Shown here: positions 1 to 12,683 of the stretch, piece by piece
Layout of the letters: each line of letters opens with the position of its first letter
Position numbering within the stretch: position 1 is the stretch's first letter
NCBI GenBank assembly: GCA_019459285.1
Contig: JAIBEL010000067.1
Span: forward strand, 1 to 64,000
DNA: 64,000 nucleotides
Source of the DNA: Rhizobium sp.
Lineage (GTDB): Bacteria; Pseudomonadota; Gammaproteobacteria; Burkholderiales; Thiobacillaceae
Reading direction: 5' to 3'
The notes under the pieces: generated by a model
Told to the model about the DNA's origin: nothing
What the model saw: only the letters and a program-made list of their open reading frames with translations
Database searches by the model: none
Made by a program: the position numbers and the translations under genes

Positions 1-24
1 TTTTTTTGGGGGCCCGGCTCGCGC

Positions 25-1854
<1,830 letters not shown>

Positions 1855-1856
1855 AC

Positions 1857-3236
1857 CTAGCCTTCCTTTTTCTGTTTGACCGGCCGTTTCCAGCCATTGA
1901 CGGTAAGCTGCTTCGCCCGCGATAACGTCAGCTCGCCGGCGGGGGCATCCCGTGTCAGCGTCGTGCCCGCGCCCAGCGTCGCGCCCTGGCCGACGGTTAT
2001 GGGCGCCACCAGTTGCGTGTCGGATCCCACGAACACATCGTCCTCGATGACCGTGCGGTGCTTGTTGGCGCCGTCGTAATTGCAGGTGATGGTACCCGCG
2101 CCGATGTTGACCCGCTTGCCCATGGTGGTGTCGCCGACGTAGGACAGGTGGTTGATCTTGGAGCCGTCGTCGATCTGGCTGTTCTTGATCTCGACGAAGT
2201 TGCCGACGTGGACGTCGCGCGCCAGGGAGGTACCCGGGCGAATGCGCGAGAACGGCCCCAGCCGGTTGGCCTCGCCGATGATGGCATCGTCGACCAGCGT
2301 GAACGCGTCGATGCGGGTGGCGGCGGCAATCTTCACGTTTCGCAGCACGCAGTTGGCGCCCACTTGCACGCCGTCGCCCAATTCCACAAGGCCTTCGAAT
2401 ACACAATTGACGTCGATCACGACGTCGCGCCCGCATGTCAACGTGCCGCGCACGTCAAGTCGGGCCGGATCCATCAAGGTGACGCCGGCGTCGAGCAGTG
2501 CCCGCGCGATCTCGCCCTGGTGAATGCGTTCAAGTTCGGCCAACTGGGCTTTGCTGTTGACGCCGAGCACTTCCCATTCGCATGCCGGATGGTGGGTTTC
2601 CACCGTCAGGCCATCGCGCACTGCCAGTGCGATGATGTCGGTGAGGTAGTACTCACCCTGCGCGTTGTCGTTCTTCAGTTCTTCGATCCACTGCCTGAGA
2701 TGACGGGTCGCTACCGCAAGGATGCCCGTGTTGACTTCATGGATCGCCCGCTCGGCGGGAGTCGCGTCCTTGTGCTCGACGATGCGCCGTACCCGGCCGT
2801 CGGCATCCCGCACGATGCGCCCGTAGCCGTCGGGCTGCGCCAGCTTGACCGTGAGGAGTCCCAGTTTGCCTGCCTGGGCCGCGGTCACGAGCGGTTGCAA
2901 GGTACGCGTATGGGTCAACGGCACGTCGCCATACAACACCAGCGTCACACTGTCGTCGGACAGCTGCGGCAACGCCTGCTTCACTGCGTGGCCGGTACCA
3001 TGCTGTTCGGCCTGTAGCACAAACGTCAGTTTGTCGTCAGCCATCGCCTGTGGCACGGCCTCGCCGCCAAAGCCGTAGACGACGCAGGTTTGAGACGCAC
3101 CCAGCGCATGGGACGTATCCACGACATGGCCAAGCAGGGGTTTGCCGGCCAGCTTGTGCAGCACCTTGGGCAGGTCGGACCGCATCCGGGTGCCCTTGCC
3201 CGCCGCGAGTATCAGGATTTCAAGCTTGGAATGCAT
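1857..3236 (-). CDS. glmU: bifunctional N-acetylglucosamine-1-phosphate uridyltransferase / glucosamine-1-phosphate acetyltransferase
   Basis: Catalyses the last two steps to UDP-GlcNAc: acetylation of GlcN-1-P, then uridylyl transfer. The N-terminal half is a nucleotidyltransferase with LAAGKGTRM near residue 10 and later YGDVPL. The C-terminal half is a left-handed beta-helix acetyltransferase with hexapeptide repeats and the [11 protein letters not shown] motif. The 459 residues match the family length. It is followed directly by glmS, forming a UDP-GlcNAc operon. In many betaproteobacteria glmU-glmS sits just after the atp operon. Here an OmpA-family gene, a response regulator and an Hpt gene lie between them. 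Confidence 0.98.
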   Translation of the reverse strand: MHSKLEILILAAGKGTRMRSDLPKVLHKLAGKPLLGHVVDTSHALGASQTCVVYGFGGEAVPQAMADDKLTFVLQAEQHGTGHAVKQALPQLSDDSVTLVLYGDVPLTHTRTLQPLVTAAQAGKLGLLTVKLAQPDGYGRIVRDADGRVRRIVEHKDATPAERAIHEVNTGILAVATRHLRQWIEELKNDNAQGEYYLTDIIALAVRDGLTVETHHPACEWEVLGVNSKAQLAELERIHQGEIARALLDAGVTLMDPARLDVRGTLTCGRDVVIDVNCVFEGLVELGDGVQVGANCVLRNVKIAAATRIDAFTLVDDAIIGEANRLGPFSRIRPGTSLARDVHVGNFVEIKNSQIDDGSKINHLSYVGDTTMGKRVNIGAGTITCNYDGANKHRTVIEDDVFVGSDTQLVAPITVGQGATLGAGTTLTRDAPAGELTLSRAKQLTVNGWKRPVKQKKEG

Positions 3237-3322
3237 TCGGGTCGTCCGGGTGTGTGAATCGCATCAGCAGAATGAGAGCAAATCGCGCGCCAAGTATAAA
3301 GCCTGTACTGGGCCGTCAAAAT

Positions 3323-3350
3323 GAAAAGGCAACCTTCGGGTTGCCTTTTC
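3323..3350 (-). terminator. rho-independent terminator after the OmpA-family gene
   Basis: A perfect 12-bp inverted repeat (GAAAAGGCAACC / GGTTGCCTTTTC) closes a UUCG-type four-base loop. Read on the minus strand it lies about 77 bases after the OmpA-family stop and is followed by a T-rich stretch. It is symmetric enough to work in both directions. It separates the OmpA-family gene from glmU-glmS. Confidence 0.85.
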
Positions 3351-3426
3351 TGTTTTCGCACGTGGAACCGTCTCCCTGCGATACGGGGGCAGCGCCCCGT
3401 AGCCGGCTCACGTTTCCGCTACGAGC

Positions 3427-4206
3427 TCAATTGAGCGGCTGCAATTCGACCCGGCGGTTCTTGAAGCGGCCGTCCTCCGTCTTGTTGTCGGCGACCGGCT
3501 GGGATTCGCCATAAGCCTTGACCACCAGGCGGTCTGCCGCGATCCCCTTGCGGACCAGGTAATCGCGTACCGCTTCTGCGCGGTGGAGCGAGAGTCGCAT
3601 GTTGTAAGCCGCGGTTCCCCGACTGTCGGTATGGCCTGCAATTTCCACTTTACCGTCGCCCCACTCCTTCAGGCTGGCTACCGCTTCATCCAGGGTGGCG
3701 TGCGCTTCCGGCCGCAGGCTGGCTTTATCGTAATTGAAATTGACGTCGTTCAATACCAGCTTTTTGGGAGCCGGGGCGGCAACAGGCGCGACCGGGGCAG
3801 CAGGCGCAACGGGCGCGGCAACAACTGCCGGGCAGCCATCGTCCGTTTTGGCATAAACCGTGGGGCACTTGTCATCGCCATCCACAATCCCGTCGCCGTC
3901 ACTGTCCAGTTCGCATCCATCGGCGTTGACCTTGCGGCCGGCCGGCGTATCGGGGCATTTGTCCTTGCTGTCGACGACACCGTCGCCGTCGCTATCGACT
4001 TCCTTGGGCACTGCGCAGGGCTGATCCAGAAGCTGCTTGCCCGGACAACCAATGGTCCTGTAGAGCTCGTAACCGATCGTTTTCCCGGTCGAACTCGCCG
4101 CATTGCTGGGATCATAGTAAACGCCTTGGGCCGCTTGGGCCGTGATCGCGCCGGCAGACATGAGCGTAGCCGCGCTGGCACAGAGAAGTAGACGGGTTGT
4201 TCGCAT
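3427..4206 (-). CDS. OmpA-family outer-membrane protein with thrombospondin type-3 repeats
   Basis: 259 residues. An N-terminal signal peptide (hydrophobic stretch ending AITAQAAQ) is followed by two calcium-binding thrombospondin type-3-like repeats (DSDGDGVVDSKDKCPDTPAG and DSDGDGIVDGDDKCP) around residues 70-125. A Pro/Ala-rich linker follows. A C-terminal OmpA peptidoglycan-binding domain (residues about 150-257) carries HTDSRGTAAYN and KNRRVEL. It has no eight-stranded OmpA barrel, so it is probably a periplasmic, cell-wall-tethered protein attached at the outer membrane. It is a single transcription unit with its own terminator downstream and an AT-rich, structured leader upstream. The specific function is unknown. 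Confidence 0.9.
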   Translation of the reverse strand: MRTTRLLLCASAATLMSAGAITAQAAQGVYYDPSNAASSTGKTIGYELYRTIGCPGKQLLDQPCAVPKEVDSDGDGVVDSKDKCPDTPAGRKVNADGCELDSDGDGIVDGDDKCPTVYAKTDDGCPAVVAAPVAPAAPVAPVAAPAPKKLVLNDVNFNYDKASLRPEAHATLDEAVASLKEWGDGKVEIAGHTDSRGTAAYNMRLSLHRAEAVRDYLVRKGIAADRLVVKAYGESQPVADNKTEDGRFKNRRVELQPLN

Positions 4207-4242
4207 ATTTGATATTCCTTTGATTATCTAAAAACCACAGAA

Positions 4243-4265
4243 ACGAAAATGCTCGTGATTTTCGT
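4243..4265 (-). promoter_or_regulatory. inverted repeat in the leader of the OmpA-family gene
   Basis: Perfect 8-bp arms ACGAAAAT / ATTTTCGT are separated by 7 bases, 37 bases upstream of the OmpA-family start codon. It could be an operator or a leader hairpin. An AAAGGA ribosome binding site lies between it and the ATG. Its function is inferred from position only. Confidence 0.45.
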
Positions 4266-4290
4266 ATTCCCCTGTATGCACATCACTGGA

Positions 4291-4374
4291 TCGGGCGACT
4301 GGCATGTTCCAATCCTGCGTGCACATTATCAATCCGGTGCATTCGCTGACTTCTGTTGCCGGCCAGTCGCCCGA
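4291..4374. repeat. 13-bp inverted repeat enclosing a nested stem (possible structured RNA or cruciform)
   Basis: The arms TCGGGCGACTGGC (4291-4303) and GCCAGTCGCCCGA (4362-4374) are exact reverse complements. Inside them TGCAC (4320-4324) can pair with GTGCA (4337-4341). No oligo-T run follows on either strand, so it is not an ordinary terminator. It lies in the 382-base gap between the OmpA-family gene and the response regulator. Apart from this element, the inverted repeat at 4243 and the promoter at 4554, the gap shows nothing recognisable. An open frame running upstream of the response regulator does not look coding. Confidence 0.6.
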
Positions 4375-4553
4375 CTTTATCATGGGGACACTCCGTCAAC
4401 GCAGGCCCCCTGTCGCCCATCCGCGTAGGCGATCAAATCCTGGAGGTTGCGCCGACGAACAACGTCTCGTGCCTTACAAACAAAGCCCGGGGGACTGCAG
4501 GCTCCGACACATGGACCCCCTGCCAACCCGTAAAAATATAGTCAAAAAAGCAG

Positions 4554-4582
4554 TTAAAATTTTGCGCTATGTACCGTATAAA
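4554..4582 (+). promoter_or_regulatory. putative sigma70 promoter of the response regulator (possibly leaderless mRNA)
   Basis: A -35-like TTAAAA (4554-4559) and a -10-like TATAAA (4577-4582) are separated by 17 bases. The predicted start of transcription falls at or beside the ATG at 4589, and no Shine-Dalgarno sequence precedes that ATG. This would give a leaderless message. Computed by eye from consensus hexamers only. Confidence 0.4.
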
Positions 4583-4588
4583 GACTCC

Positions 4589-4960
4589 ATGAAGATACGG
4601 CCGATCAAAGCCATCATTGCCGATGACGACAACGTGACCCGTCATCTTCTGCGCACGCTATTGCGCCAGCACGACGTTGAAGTCGTCGGTGAAGCGTGCA
4701 ACGGCAAGGAAGCGTTGCAAAAGTGTGCTGCCGAGATTCCCGATATCCTTTTTCTGGATATCAACATGCAGGAGATGGATGGCTTTGAAACGCTTCAGCA
4801 CGCCCGGCATGCCATACCAGGCCTTGCCATCGTCATGATCAGTTCGGACTCGACCGTAGGCAACGTACAAAAGGCGCATGTCCACGGCGCCGACGGCTTC
4901 ATCGTCAAGCCGTTCAGCGCGGCGCGCGTGATGGAGGCCGTCACGCGTTGCTGCCAATAA
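4589..4960 (+). CDS. CheY-like single-domain response regulator
   Basis: A 123-residue receiver domain with no output domain. The acidic pocket (D12, D13), the phosphoacceptor D57 in FLDINM, the switch serines (ISSD, about 85-86) and K107 (VKPF) are all present, so it should be phosphorylatable. The start MKIRPIK was chosen because upstream in-frame sequence is not receiver-like and is Arg/Pro-rich. It faces an Hpt gene with 28 bases between the two stops, and no histidine kinase is adjacent. It is probably part of a phosphorelay fed by a hybrid kinase encoded elsewhere. The target is unknown. Confidence 0.88.
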   Translation: MKIRPIKAIIADDDNVTRHLLRTLLRQHDVEVVGEACNGKEALQKCAAEIPDILFLDINMQEMDGFETLQHARHAIPGLAIVMISSDSTVGNVQKAHVHGADGFIVKPFSAARVMEAVTRCCQ

Positions 4961-4988
4961 GCATCCTTTCGGCACCCTGCCGATTCAT

Positions 4989-5354
4989 TCAATAGATGGG
5001 GTCGTCATCCGCCGCCGGCAGCCCCGATTGCCTCAAGTGCATCAGACGGCCGATATTGTGAAGTACCGTGTTCACCGCCTCACCGAGAGCGCTGGCATTT
5101 TCGTGCAGGCATAATGCCTCCAGTTGCTTGGCTGAAGCGTGTACGGCGACAGTCCCGCAATAGCTGGACGCGCCCGACAAGCCATGCGCCACACGGTGCA
5201 TGCGTGCGATATCCCCCACCTCCAGAGCCGCTTTGAGATTGTCGGCATATTCCGGCAATAGGCCATACAACAGATCCAGCGCTTCGCGCCACGTGACCGG
5301 ATCGCCATACGTGCACTCAACGCCGAGCCGGGGATCTAGTATGGGATGTGTCAT
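4989..5354 (-). CDS. Hpt (histidine phosphotransfer) domain protein
   Basis: A small all-helical protein of about 121 residues carrying the Hpt signature HRVAHGLSGASSYCG. The phosphorylated histidine is about residue 57 counted from the chosen start (H in AHGLSGAS). Hpt proteins shuttle phosphoryl groups between receiver domains in multistep relays. The start is ambiguous: an ATG at 5369 lies only 2 bases after AGGAG, while the ATG used here (5354) has a weaker GTAGG at good spacing. It is convergent with the CheY-like gene. Together they look like the mobile parts of a phosphorelay without a local kinase. Confidence 0.82.
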   Translation of the reverse strand: MTHPILDPRLGVECTYGDPVTWREALDLLYGLLPEYADNLKAALEVGDIARMHRVAHGLSGASSYCGTVAVHASAKQLEALCLHENASALGEAVNTVLHNIGRLMHLRQSGLPAADDDPIY

Positions 5355-5436
5355 GACGTGCCTACGCATAACTCCTGTGTGGACTGACAGCTAACACCCG
5401 GGTCTGCAAATGGCAGGGCGGCAGGTTCCTGCCAGC

Positions 5437-5466
5437 AAAAAGGGCAACCCGGAGGTTGCCCTTTTT
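5437..5466 (-). terminator. rho-independent terminator of the ATP synthase operon
   Basis: A perfect 13-bp inverted repeat (AAAAAGGGCAACC / GGTTGCCCTTTTT) with a 4-base loop lies just downstream of the atpC stop. A T-tract is present on both strands, so it probably works in both directions. The GGCAACC/GGTTGCC core is the same as in the terminator at 3323. Confidence 0.88.
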
Positions 5467-5487
5467 TACGTCAAAAACACCGGTGGA

Positions 5488-5910
5488 TCAAGTCAGTTTG
5501 CGCAACTTCTTGATTGCCGCCAGCTGGGCAACGGCCTGGGCCAGTTCGGCTTGCGCTTGCGCATAGTCGAGCGTGGCGGCCTTGTCCTTCATCGCTTCCT
5601 CGGCGGCGCGTTTGGCCTCGAGCGCCTTGGCCTCGTCAAGGTCGGCTCCGCGAATGGCAGAGTCGGACAGGATGGTGACGATGTGTGGCTGCACTTCGAG
5701 AATGCCGCCGGACACATAGACCAGTTCTTCTTCTGCCTGGTTCGGCACTTTGATGCGCACCGCACCCGGCTTGAGCGTGGTCAGAAGCGGCGTGTGACGC
5801 GGGTAGATGCCGAGTTCGCCACGCTGACCAGGGGCAATCACCACTTCGGCGATGCCGGAGTAGAGCGATTTTTCTGCGCTGACGATGTCGACGTGGATAG
5901 TCATGGCCAT
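5488..5910 (-). CDS. atpC: F0F1 ATP synthase subunit epsilon
   Basis: Epsilon is the regulatory subunit of the F1 central stalk. 140 residues, with an N-terminal beta-sandwich ([33 protein letters not shown]) and a C-terminal two-helix hairpin rich in Ala/Lys/Glu that can brake ATP hydrolysis. The start at 5910 is supported by GAGG seven bases upstream. The longer frame to 5958 reads through repeat sequence and is rejected. Last gene of the atp operon, followed by a strong terminator. The 80 bases separating it from atpD hold a heptamer-repeat hairpin. Confidence 0.97.
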   Translation of the reverse strand: MAMTIHVDIVSAEKSLYSGIAEVVIAPGQRGELGIYPRHTPLLTTLKPGAVRIKVPNQAEEELVYVSGGILEVQPHIVTILSDSAIRGADLDEAKALEAKRAAEEAMKDKAATLDYAQAQAELAQAVAQLAAIKKLRKLT

Positions 5911-5921
5911 TTTGAAACCTC

Positions 5922-7380
<1,459 letters not shown>

Positions 7381-7410
7381 CTAATCAATTAAATTCTGTA
7401 TGCCGCGCGC

Positions 7411-8283
7411 TCAAACCGCTGCTGCGCCCGCCACGATTTCCGACAGTTCCTTGGTAATCGCGGCCTGGCGGGTCTTGTTGTAAACCAGTTTCAGCTCGCC
7501 GATCACGTCTTTTGCGTTGTCGGACGCGGCCTTCATCGCCACCATCCGTGCGGACTGTTCGCACGCGATGTTTTCCGCCACGCCCTGATACACCAGCGAT
7601 TCGATGTAGCGCATCAGCATGCCGTCAACGACCGGCTTGGCATCGGGCTCGTAGATGTAGTCCCAGTGCGTTTTCAGGCTGGCTTCCTCGGCGTCTTCCA
7701 TCTGCTTCAGCGGCAACAATTGGGTCAGCGTCGGTTCCTGCTTCATGGTATTCACGAAGCGGTTGTAGACAATATAAAGCGCGTCGATCTTGCCTTCCAG
7801 ATACGCATCGAGCATGACCTTAACCGGTCCGATCAGCTTGTCCATGTGCGGCGTATCGCCGATTCCGGTCAGCTGCGACACCACATTGGCACCGAGGCGC
7901 TGCATGAAACCCAGGCTCTTGTTGCCGATCGCGGTGACGTCGATACCGATGCCGGCGGCTTCCCACTGCTTCATCTGGCTCACCACCACGCGAAAGGCGT
8001 TGGTATTGAGTCCACCGCACAGACCTTTGTCCGAACTGATGACAATGACACCGACGCGCTTGACGTTTTCACGCGCAATCACAAAAGGATGCTTGTATTC
8101 CGTGTGCGCATACGCCAAGTGCGTCGCCACGCGGGCGATTTTCTCGGCGTAGGGGCGCGCGGCCTTCATGCGCTCCTGCGCCTTGCGCATCTTGGATGCC
8201 GCGACCATTTCCATGGCCTTGGTGATCTTGCGCGTGTTTTCCACGCTCTTGATCTTGGTCCGTATCTCTTTTCCGGCTGCCAT
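7411..8283 (-). CDS. atpG: F0F1 ATP synthase subunit gamma
   Basis: The rotor shaft of F1. 290 residues. The N-terminal helix ([36 protein letters not shown]) and the C-terminal helix ([37 protein letters not shown]) form the coiled coil inside the alpha3beta3 ring. [11 protein letters not shown] marks the central Rossmann-like domain. It lies 29 bases after atpA in the operon. Confidence 0.98.
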   Translation of the reverse strand: MAAGKEIRTKIKSVENTRKITKAMEMVAASKMRKAQERMKAARPYAEKIARVATHLAYAHTEYKHPFVIARENVKRVGVIVISSDKGLCGGLNTNAFRVVVSQMKQWEAAGIGIDVTAIGNKSLGFMQRLGANVVSQLTGIGDTPHMDKLIGPVKVMLDAYLEGKIDALYIVYNRFVNTMKQEPTLTQLLPLKQMEDAEEASLKTHWDYIYEPDAKPVVDGMLMRYIESLVYQGVAENIACEQSARMVAMKAASDNAKDVIGELKLVYNKTRQAAITKELSEIVAGAAAV

Positions 8284-8312
8284 AGTGGCTCCTAACTAAT
8301 CAGCGCGGTCTA

Positions 8313-9854
8313 TCAATAGACGCCGGTTTTCTTGAACTCGTCCACCGCGGCGGTGAGCGCCTTTTCGGTCGCATCATCCAGGTTGCCGCTGGTTTCGATG
8401 GTGTCCATGATGCTGGCGTACTTCGACTTCATGAACGCCTGCAGTGCAGCTTCGAACGGCAGGATCTTGTTGACTTCGACGTCGTCCATGTAGCCCTTGT
8501 TGACGGCGAACAGGGTCAGCGCCATCTGCGAGACCGACATCGGCGAGTACTGCGCCTGCTTCATCAGTTCGGTCACGCGGCGGCCGCGCTCCAGCTGCTT
8601 GCGGGTCGCTTCGTCGAGATCGGAGGCAAACTGCGCGAAGGCCGCAAGTTCACGGTACTGCGCCAGCGCCAGGCGGACACCGCCGCCAAGCTTCTTGATC
8701 ACCTTGGTCTGCGCGGCGCCGCCGACGCGGGACACCGACAGGCCGGCGTTGATCGCGGGACGGATACCGGCGTTGAAGAGATCGGTTTCCAGGAAGATCT
8801 GGCCGTCGGTAATCGAGATCACGTTGGTCGGCACGAAGGCGGACACGTCGCCAGCTTGCGTTTCGATGATCGGCAGCGCGGTCAGCGAGCCGGTCTTGCC
8901 CTTGACGGCACCCTTGGTGATCTTTTCGACGTAGTCGGCGTTGACACGCGCGGCACGCTCCAGCAGACGCGAGTGCAGGTAGAACACGTCGCCCGGATAG
9001 GCTTCGCGGCCCGGCGGACGGCGCAGCAGCAGCGAGACCTGGCGGTAGGCCCAGGCCTGCTTGGTCAGATCGTCGTACACGATCAGCGCGTCTTCACCGA
9101 TGTCGCGGAAGAACTCGCCCATGGTGCAGCCGGCGTACGGTGCGATGTACTGCATGGCGGCGGCGTCGGATGCGGTCGCGGCGACGACGATGGTGTGGTC
9201 CATTGCGCCATGCTCTTCCAGCTTGCGCACCACGTTGGCAACCGACGAGGCCTTCTGGCCGATGGCGACGTAGATACACTTCACGCCGGTGCCCTTCTGG
9301 TTGATGATGGCGTCGATCGCGACGGCGGTCTTGCCGGTCTGGCGGTCGCCGATGATCAGTTCGCGCTGCCCGCGACCGACCGGCACCATGGCGTCGATCG
9401 ACTTGAGGCCGGTCTGCACCGGCTGGTCGACGGACTTACGTTCGATCACGCCCGGGGCGATACGCTCGATCGGCATGGTGGTGTCTGCCGCAATGGGGCC
9501 CTTGCCGTCGATCGGCTGGCCCAGTGAGTTCACCACGCGGCCGAGCAGGCCACGGCCGACCGGCACTTCGAGAATGCGGCCGGTGCACTTGGCCACGTCG
9601 CCTTCCGTGATGTGTTCGTAATCGCCCAGGATCACCGCACCCACCGAGTCGCGCTCGAGGTTGAGTGCCACGCCAAAGGTGTTGCCCGGCATTTCGATCA
9701 TTTCACCCGACATCACGTCGGACAAACCATGAATGCGGACGATGCCGTCGGTGACGGACACGATCGTGCCCTGGGTGCGCAGTTCGCTCGACGCACCGAG
9801 GTTCTCGATCTTGGCTTTAATCAGTTCGCTGATTTCGCTTGGATTCAATTGCAT
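8313..9854 (-). CDS. atpA: F0F1 ATP synthase subunit alpha
   Basis: A non-catalytic nucleotide-binding subunit of the F1 hexamer. 513 residues, standard length. Walker A is GDRQTGKT near residue 170. [15 protein letters not shown] and [20 protein letters not shown] are family hallmarks, and [20 protein letters not shown] follows. The N-terminal helix ([20 protein letters not shown]) is where delta docks. It lies between atpH and atpG. Confidence 0.99.
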   Translation of the reverse strand: MQLNPSEISELIKAKIENLGASSELRTQGTIVSVTDGIVRIHGLSDVMSGEMIEMPGNTFGVALNLERDSVGAVILGDYEHITEGDVAKCTGRILEVPVGRGLLGRVVNSLGQPIDGKGPIAADTTMPIERIAPGVIERKSVDQPVQTGLKSIDAMVPVGRGQRELIIGDRQTGKTAVAIDAIINQKGTGVKCIYVAIGQKASSVANVVRKLEEHGAMDHTIVVAATASDAAAMQYIAPYAGCTMGEFFRDIGEDALIVYDDLTKQAWAYRQVSLLLRRPPGREAYPGDVFYLHSRLLERAARVNADYVEKITKGAVKGKTGSLTALPIIETQAGDVSAFVPTNVISITDGQIFLETDLFNAGIRPAINAGLSVSRVGGAAQTKVIKKLGGGVRLALAQYRELAAFAQFASDLDEATRKQLERGRRVTELMKQAQYSPMSVSQMALTLFAVNKGYMDDVEVNKILPFEAALQAFMKSKYASIMDTIETSGNLDDATEKALTAAVDEFKKTGVY

Positions 9855-9899
9855 GTCTGTTCTCCGAACCGTGAGGTTCCGATAATTTTGAGTTCGTGA

Positions 9900-10436
9900 T
9901 TAGCCTTGCAGCGCGAAAGCCATGCGCTGCAGCCGTCCCTTGACCGAGCCGTCTATCACCTGGTCGCCGATGGCGATCACCGCGCCGCCGATCAGTTCGG
10001 GATCGACCGCAACCTGCACGTTCACTGAGCGGTTGAATTTGGCCTTGAGTCCGGCAACCAGATCGTCGACCTGCGCCTGCGTCAGCTCCTGCGCGCTGGT
10101 GATGGTAGCCTCGAGGGTGCCTTCGGCGTTGGCCTTCAGCGTCTCGAATTGCGTGCCGATTTCCGGCAGCAGCGACAAGCGGTCGTTCTCGGCCAGTACC
10201 TTGACGAAGTTGGCGCCGCGCTCGCCGAGGTCGCCACCGGCGACGTCGATGACGAGGCCGGCCACCCGCTCGGCCGAAACGGCCGGATCGGTGATCAGGC
10301 GTGCCACCTGGACATCGGAAACGATGGCCGCCAGCGTGGCGACACGGCTCGACCAGCCTGCCAGGTCATTTTCGCCCTGCGCCATGCGGAACACCGCTTC
10401 GGCGTAGGGACGAGCCAGGGTAGACAGTTCGCTCAT
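9900..10436 (-). CDS. atpH: F0F1 ATP synthase subunit delta
   Basis: A peripheral-stalk subunit linking F1 to the b dimer. 178 residues of the OSCP/delta family: the helical N-terminal domain begins [15 protein letters not shown] and the C-terminal domain ends [20 protein letters not shown] plus a short tail. This C-terminal motif is the family signature. It lies 3 bases after atpF. Confidence 0.97.
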   Translation of the reverse strand: MSELSTLARPYAEAVFRMAQGENDLAGWSSRVATLAAIVSDVQVARLITDPAVSAERVAGLVIDVAGGDLGERGANFVKVLAENDRLSLLPEIGTQFETLKANAEGTLEATITSAQELTQAQVDDLVAGLKAKFNRSVNVQVAVDPELIGGAVIAIGDQVIDGSVKGRLQRMAFALQG

Positions 10437-10439
10437 GGT

Positions 10440-10910
10440 TTACAGCTCGGCTTTCAGCTGGCCCAGCAGGTCAGCGTGGGTTTGCGCATCGACCTCGCGG
10501 CGCAGGATTTTCTCCGCGCCGGCCACAGCCAGCCCGGCCACCTGCTCGCGCAGGCTTTCGCGCGCACGGTTGGTTTCCTGTGCAATATTGGCCTGGGCAG
10601 CAGCCAGTTGACGATCGCCTTCTTCCTTGGCGGCCACTTTTGCCTCTTCGATGATCTGCGCCGCACGCTTTTCAGCCTGGGCGATCACTTCGGCAGCCTG
10701 TGCCTTGGCGTCGCGCATGTTGTCGCCGGCCTTCTTGGCAGCCAGTTCGAGCTCATGCTTGCCGCGATCCGCAGCAGCCAGGCCATCGGCGATCTGCTTT
10801 TTACGCGTTTCGAGCGCATTCATGATCGGCGGCCACACGAACTTCATGCAGAACCACACGAAGAAGATGAACGTGATGGACTGGCCGATCAAAGTTGCGT
10901 TGAAGTTCAT
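10440..10910 (-). CDS. atpF: F0F1 ATP synthase subunit b
   Basis: The stator stalk. 156 residues: one N-terminal membrane helix (LIGQSITFIFFVWFCMKFVW) followed by a long charged, Ala-rich coiled coil (residues about 30-150) that dimerises and reaches up to F1. Only one b-type gene is present, so the stalk should be a homodimer rather than a b/b' pair. It sits between atpE and atpH. Confidence 0.97.
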   Translation of the reverse strand: MNFNATLIGQSITFIFFVWFCMKFVWPPIMNALETRKKQIADGLAAADRGKHELELAAKKAGDNMRDAKAQAAEVIAQAEKRAAQIIEEAKVAAKEEGDRQLAAAQANIAQETNRARESLREQVAGLAVAGAEKILRREVDAQTHADLLGQLKAEL

Positions 10911-10962
10911 ATCCGCACCTTTTAATGACGGGGGTTAGACAAGTTCCGTAGCAACCCGCGAA

Positions 10963-11211
<249 letters not shown>

Positions 11212-11280
11212 CTAGAAGTAAAAATTAAAGTTGAAAACAAGAAACCAGAAAATCAAATACGAATGAAATCAGGGGGTCGC

Positions 11281-12129
<849 letters not shown>

Positions 12130-12209
12130 CTATTTCAATAAGTGGGTTTTGGATGGACACGCGGGGCGTTCCCATTCAAAACCAACCTTGGCAAAACTTC
12201 GCCCTTCGG

Positions 12210-12587
12210 CTATTTGCCATTCCGGCCTGCCGCAGCAGCCAGCCAGGCAAACTGGGCCAGCACCAAGCCTAGCAACAAGGGCAGCGGGTCAAGCTTCAAC
12301 ACGCCGAGTCCCAGACTCAACAAGGCAACCAGCAGGACCAGGCGCTCGATGCTGACGCGAACAAACACCTTCAACAATCGATGCTGATCCCATTCCGGGT
12401 GAGCCATTGACTGCCGCTCACGCCAGACCAGCACCGCGCTCACGGCCAGCGCGACGAGCACGCCATACGCAGCCGCCAGCCCCGCATTCATTCCCGCAAT
12501 CGCAGCGCCGCTTAGCGCGGCCACGAACACGAGCACCGACTGCGCCCGAACCACCCGTCGGGTGCCGGTAGTGATGCCGTTAAACAT
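12210..12587 (-). CDS. atpI: ATP synthase subunit I
   Basis: A small integral membrane protein (125 residues, about four hydrophobic segments) that in other bacteria helps c-ring assembly. Recognised by position as first gene of the atp operon and by its hydrophobic layout with WRERQSMAHPEWDQHRLLK between helices 2 and 3. No Shine-Dalgarno sequence is seen before the ATG, and a possible promoter lies immediately upstream. Confidence 0.88.
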   Translation of the reverse strand: MFNGITTGTRRVVRAQSVLVFVAALSGAAIAGMNAGLAAAYGVLVALAVSAVLVWRERQSMAHPEWDQHRLLKVFVRVSIERLVLLVALLSLGLGVLKLDPLPLLLGLVLAQFAWLAAAAGRNGK

Positions 12588-12597
12588 TTAGCCAATT

Positions 12598-12627
12598 ATG
12601 ATACTAGAATTAGTGCGGTCTATGCAA
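12598..12627 (-). promoter_or_regulatory. possible promoter of the atp operon
   Basis: On the minus strand a weak -35 TTGCAT (12622-12627) and a -10 TATCAT (12598-12603) are separated by 18 bases, just ahead of atpI. Transcription would begin only a few bases before the ATG. A 7-bp hairpin (12627-12647) overlaps the -35 side. It rests on consensus matching only. Confidence 0.3.
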
Positions 12628-12683
12628 TCATCAGGCTGCTTGATGATGAATTTCAGTACGTAGTGATGTTGCTGGCGAGCCCG

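Noticed and set aside
1-24. T-run and G-run at the left edge as a terminator after glmS
   Set aside because: The T-run is on the plus strand, wrong for glmS, and any stem lies outside the window.
1855-2436. Longer GlmS start giving 803 residues
   Set aside because: The extra 194 codons are read out of frame through glmU; Cys2 must follow the initiator methionine for activity.
3355-3370. parS-like TTCGCACGTGGAAC near the first terminator
   Set aside because: Only the central CACGTG and partial arms match; the three real sites here match the 14-base core exactly.
4382-4540. Possible 6S RNA or riboswitch in the gap before the response regulator
   Set aside because: Some G-rich and C-rich complementarity exists but no recognisable conserved core; only the inverted repeat at 4291-4374 is clear enough to report.
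4304-4588. Upstream extension of the response regulator
   Set aside because: The 95 extra codons are Arg/Pro-rich, unlike a receiver, and cover the inverted repeat and the promoter.
12627-12647. 7-bp hairpin between parB and atpI as a terminator
   Set aside because: Short AT-containing stem with no T-run on the minus strand; it overlaps the -35 side of the possible atp promoter instead.
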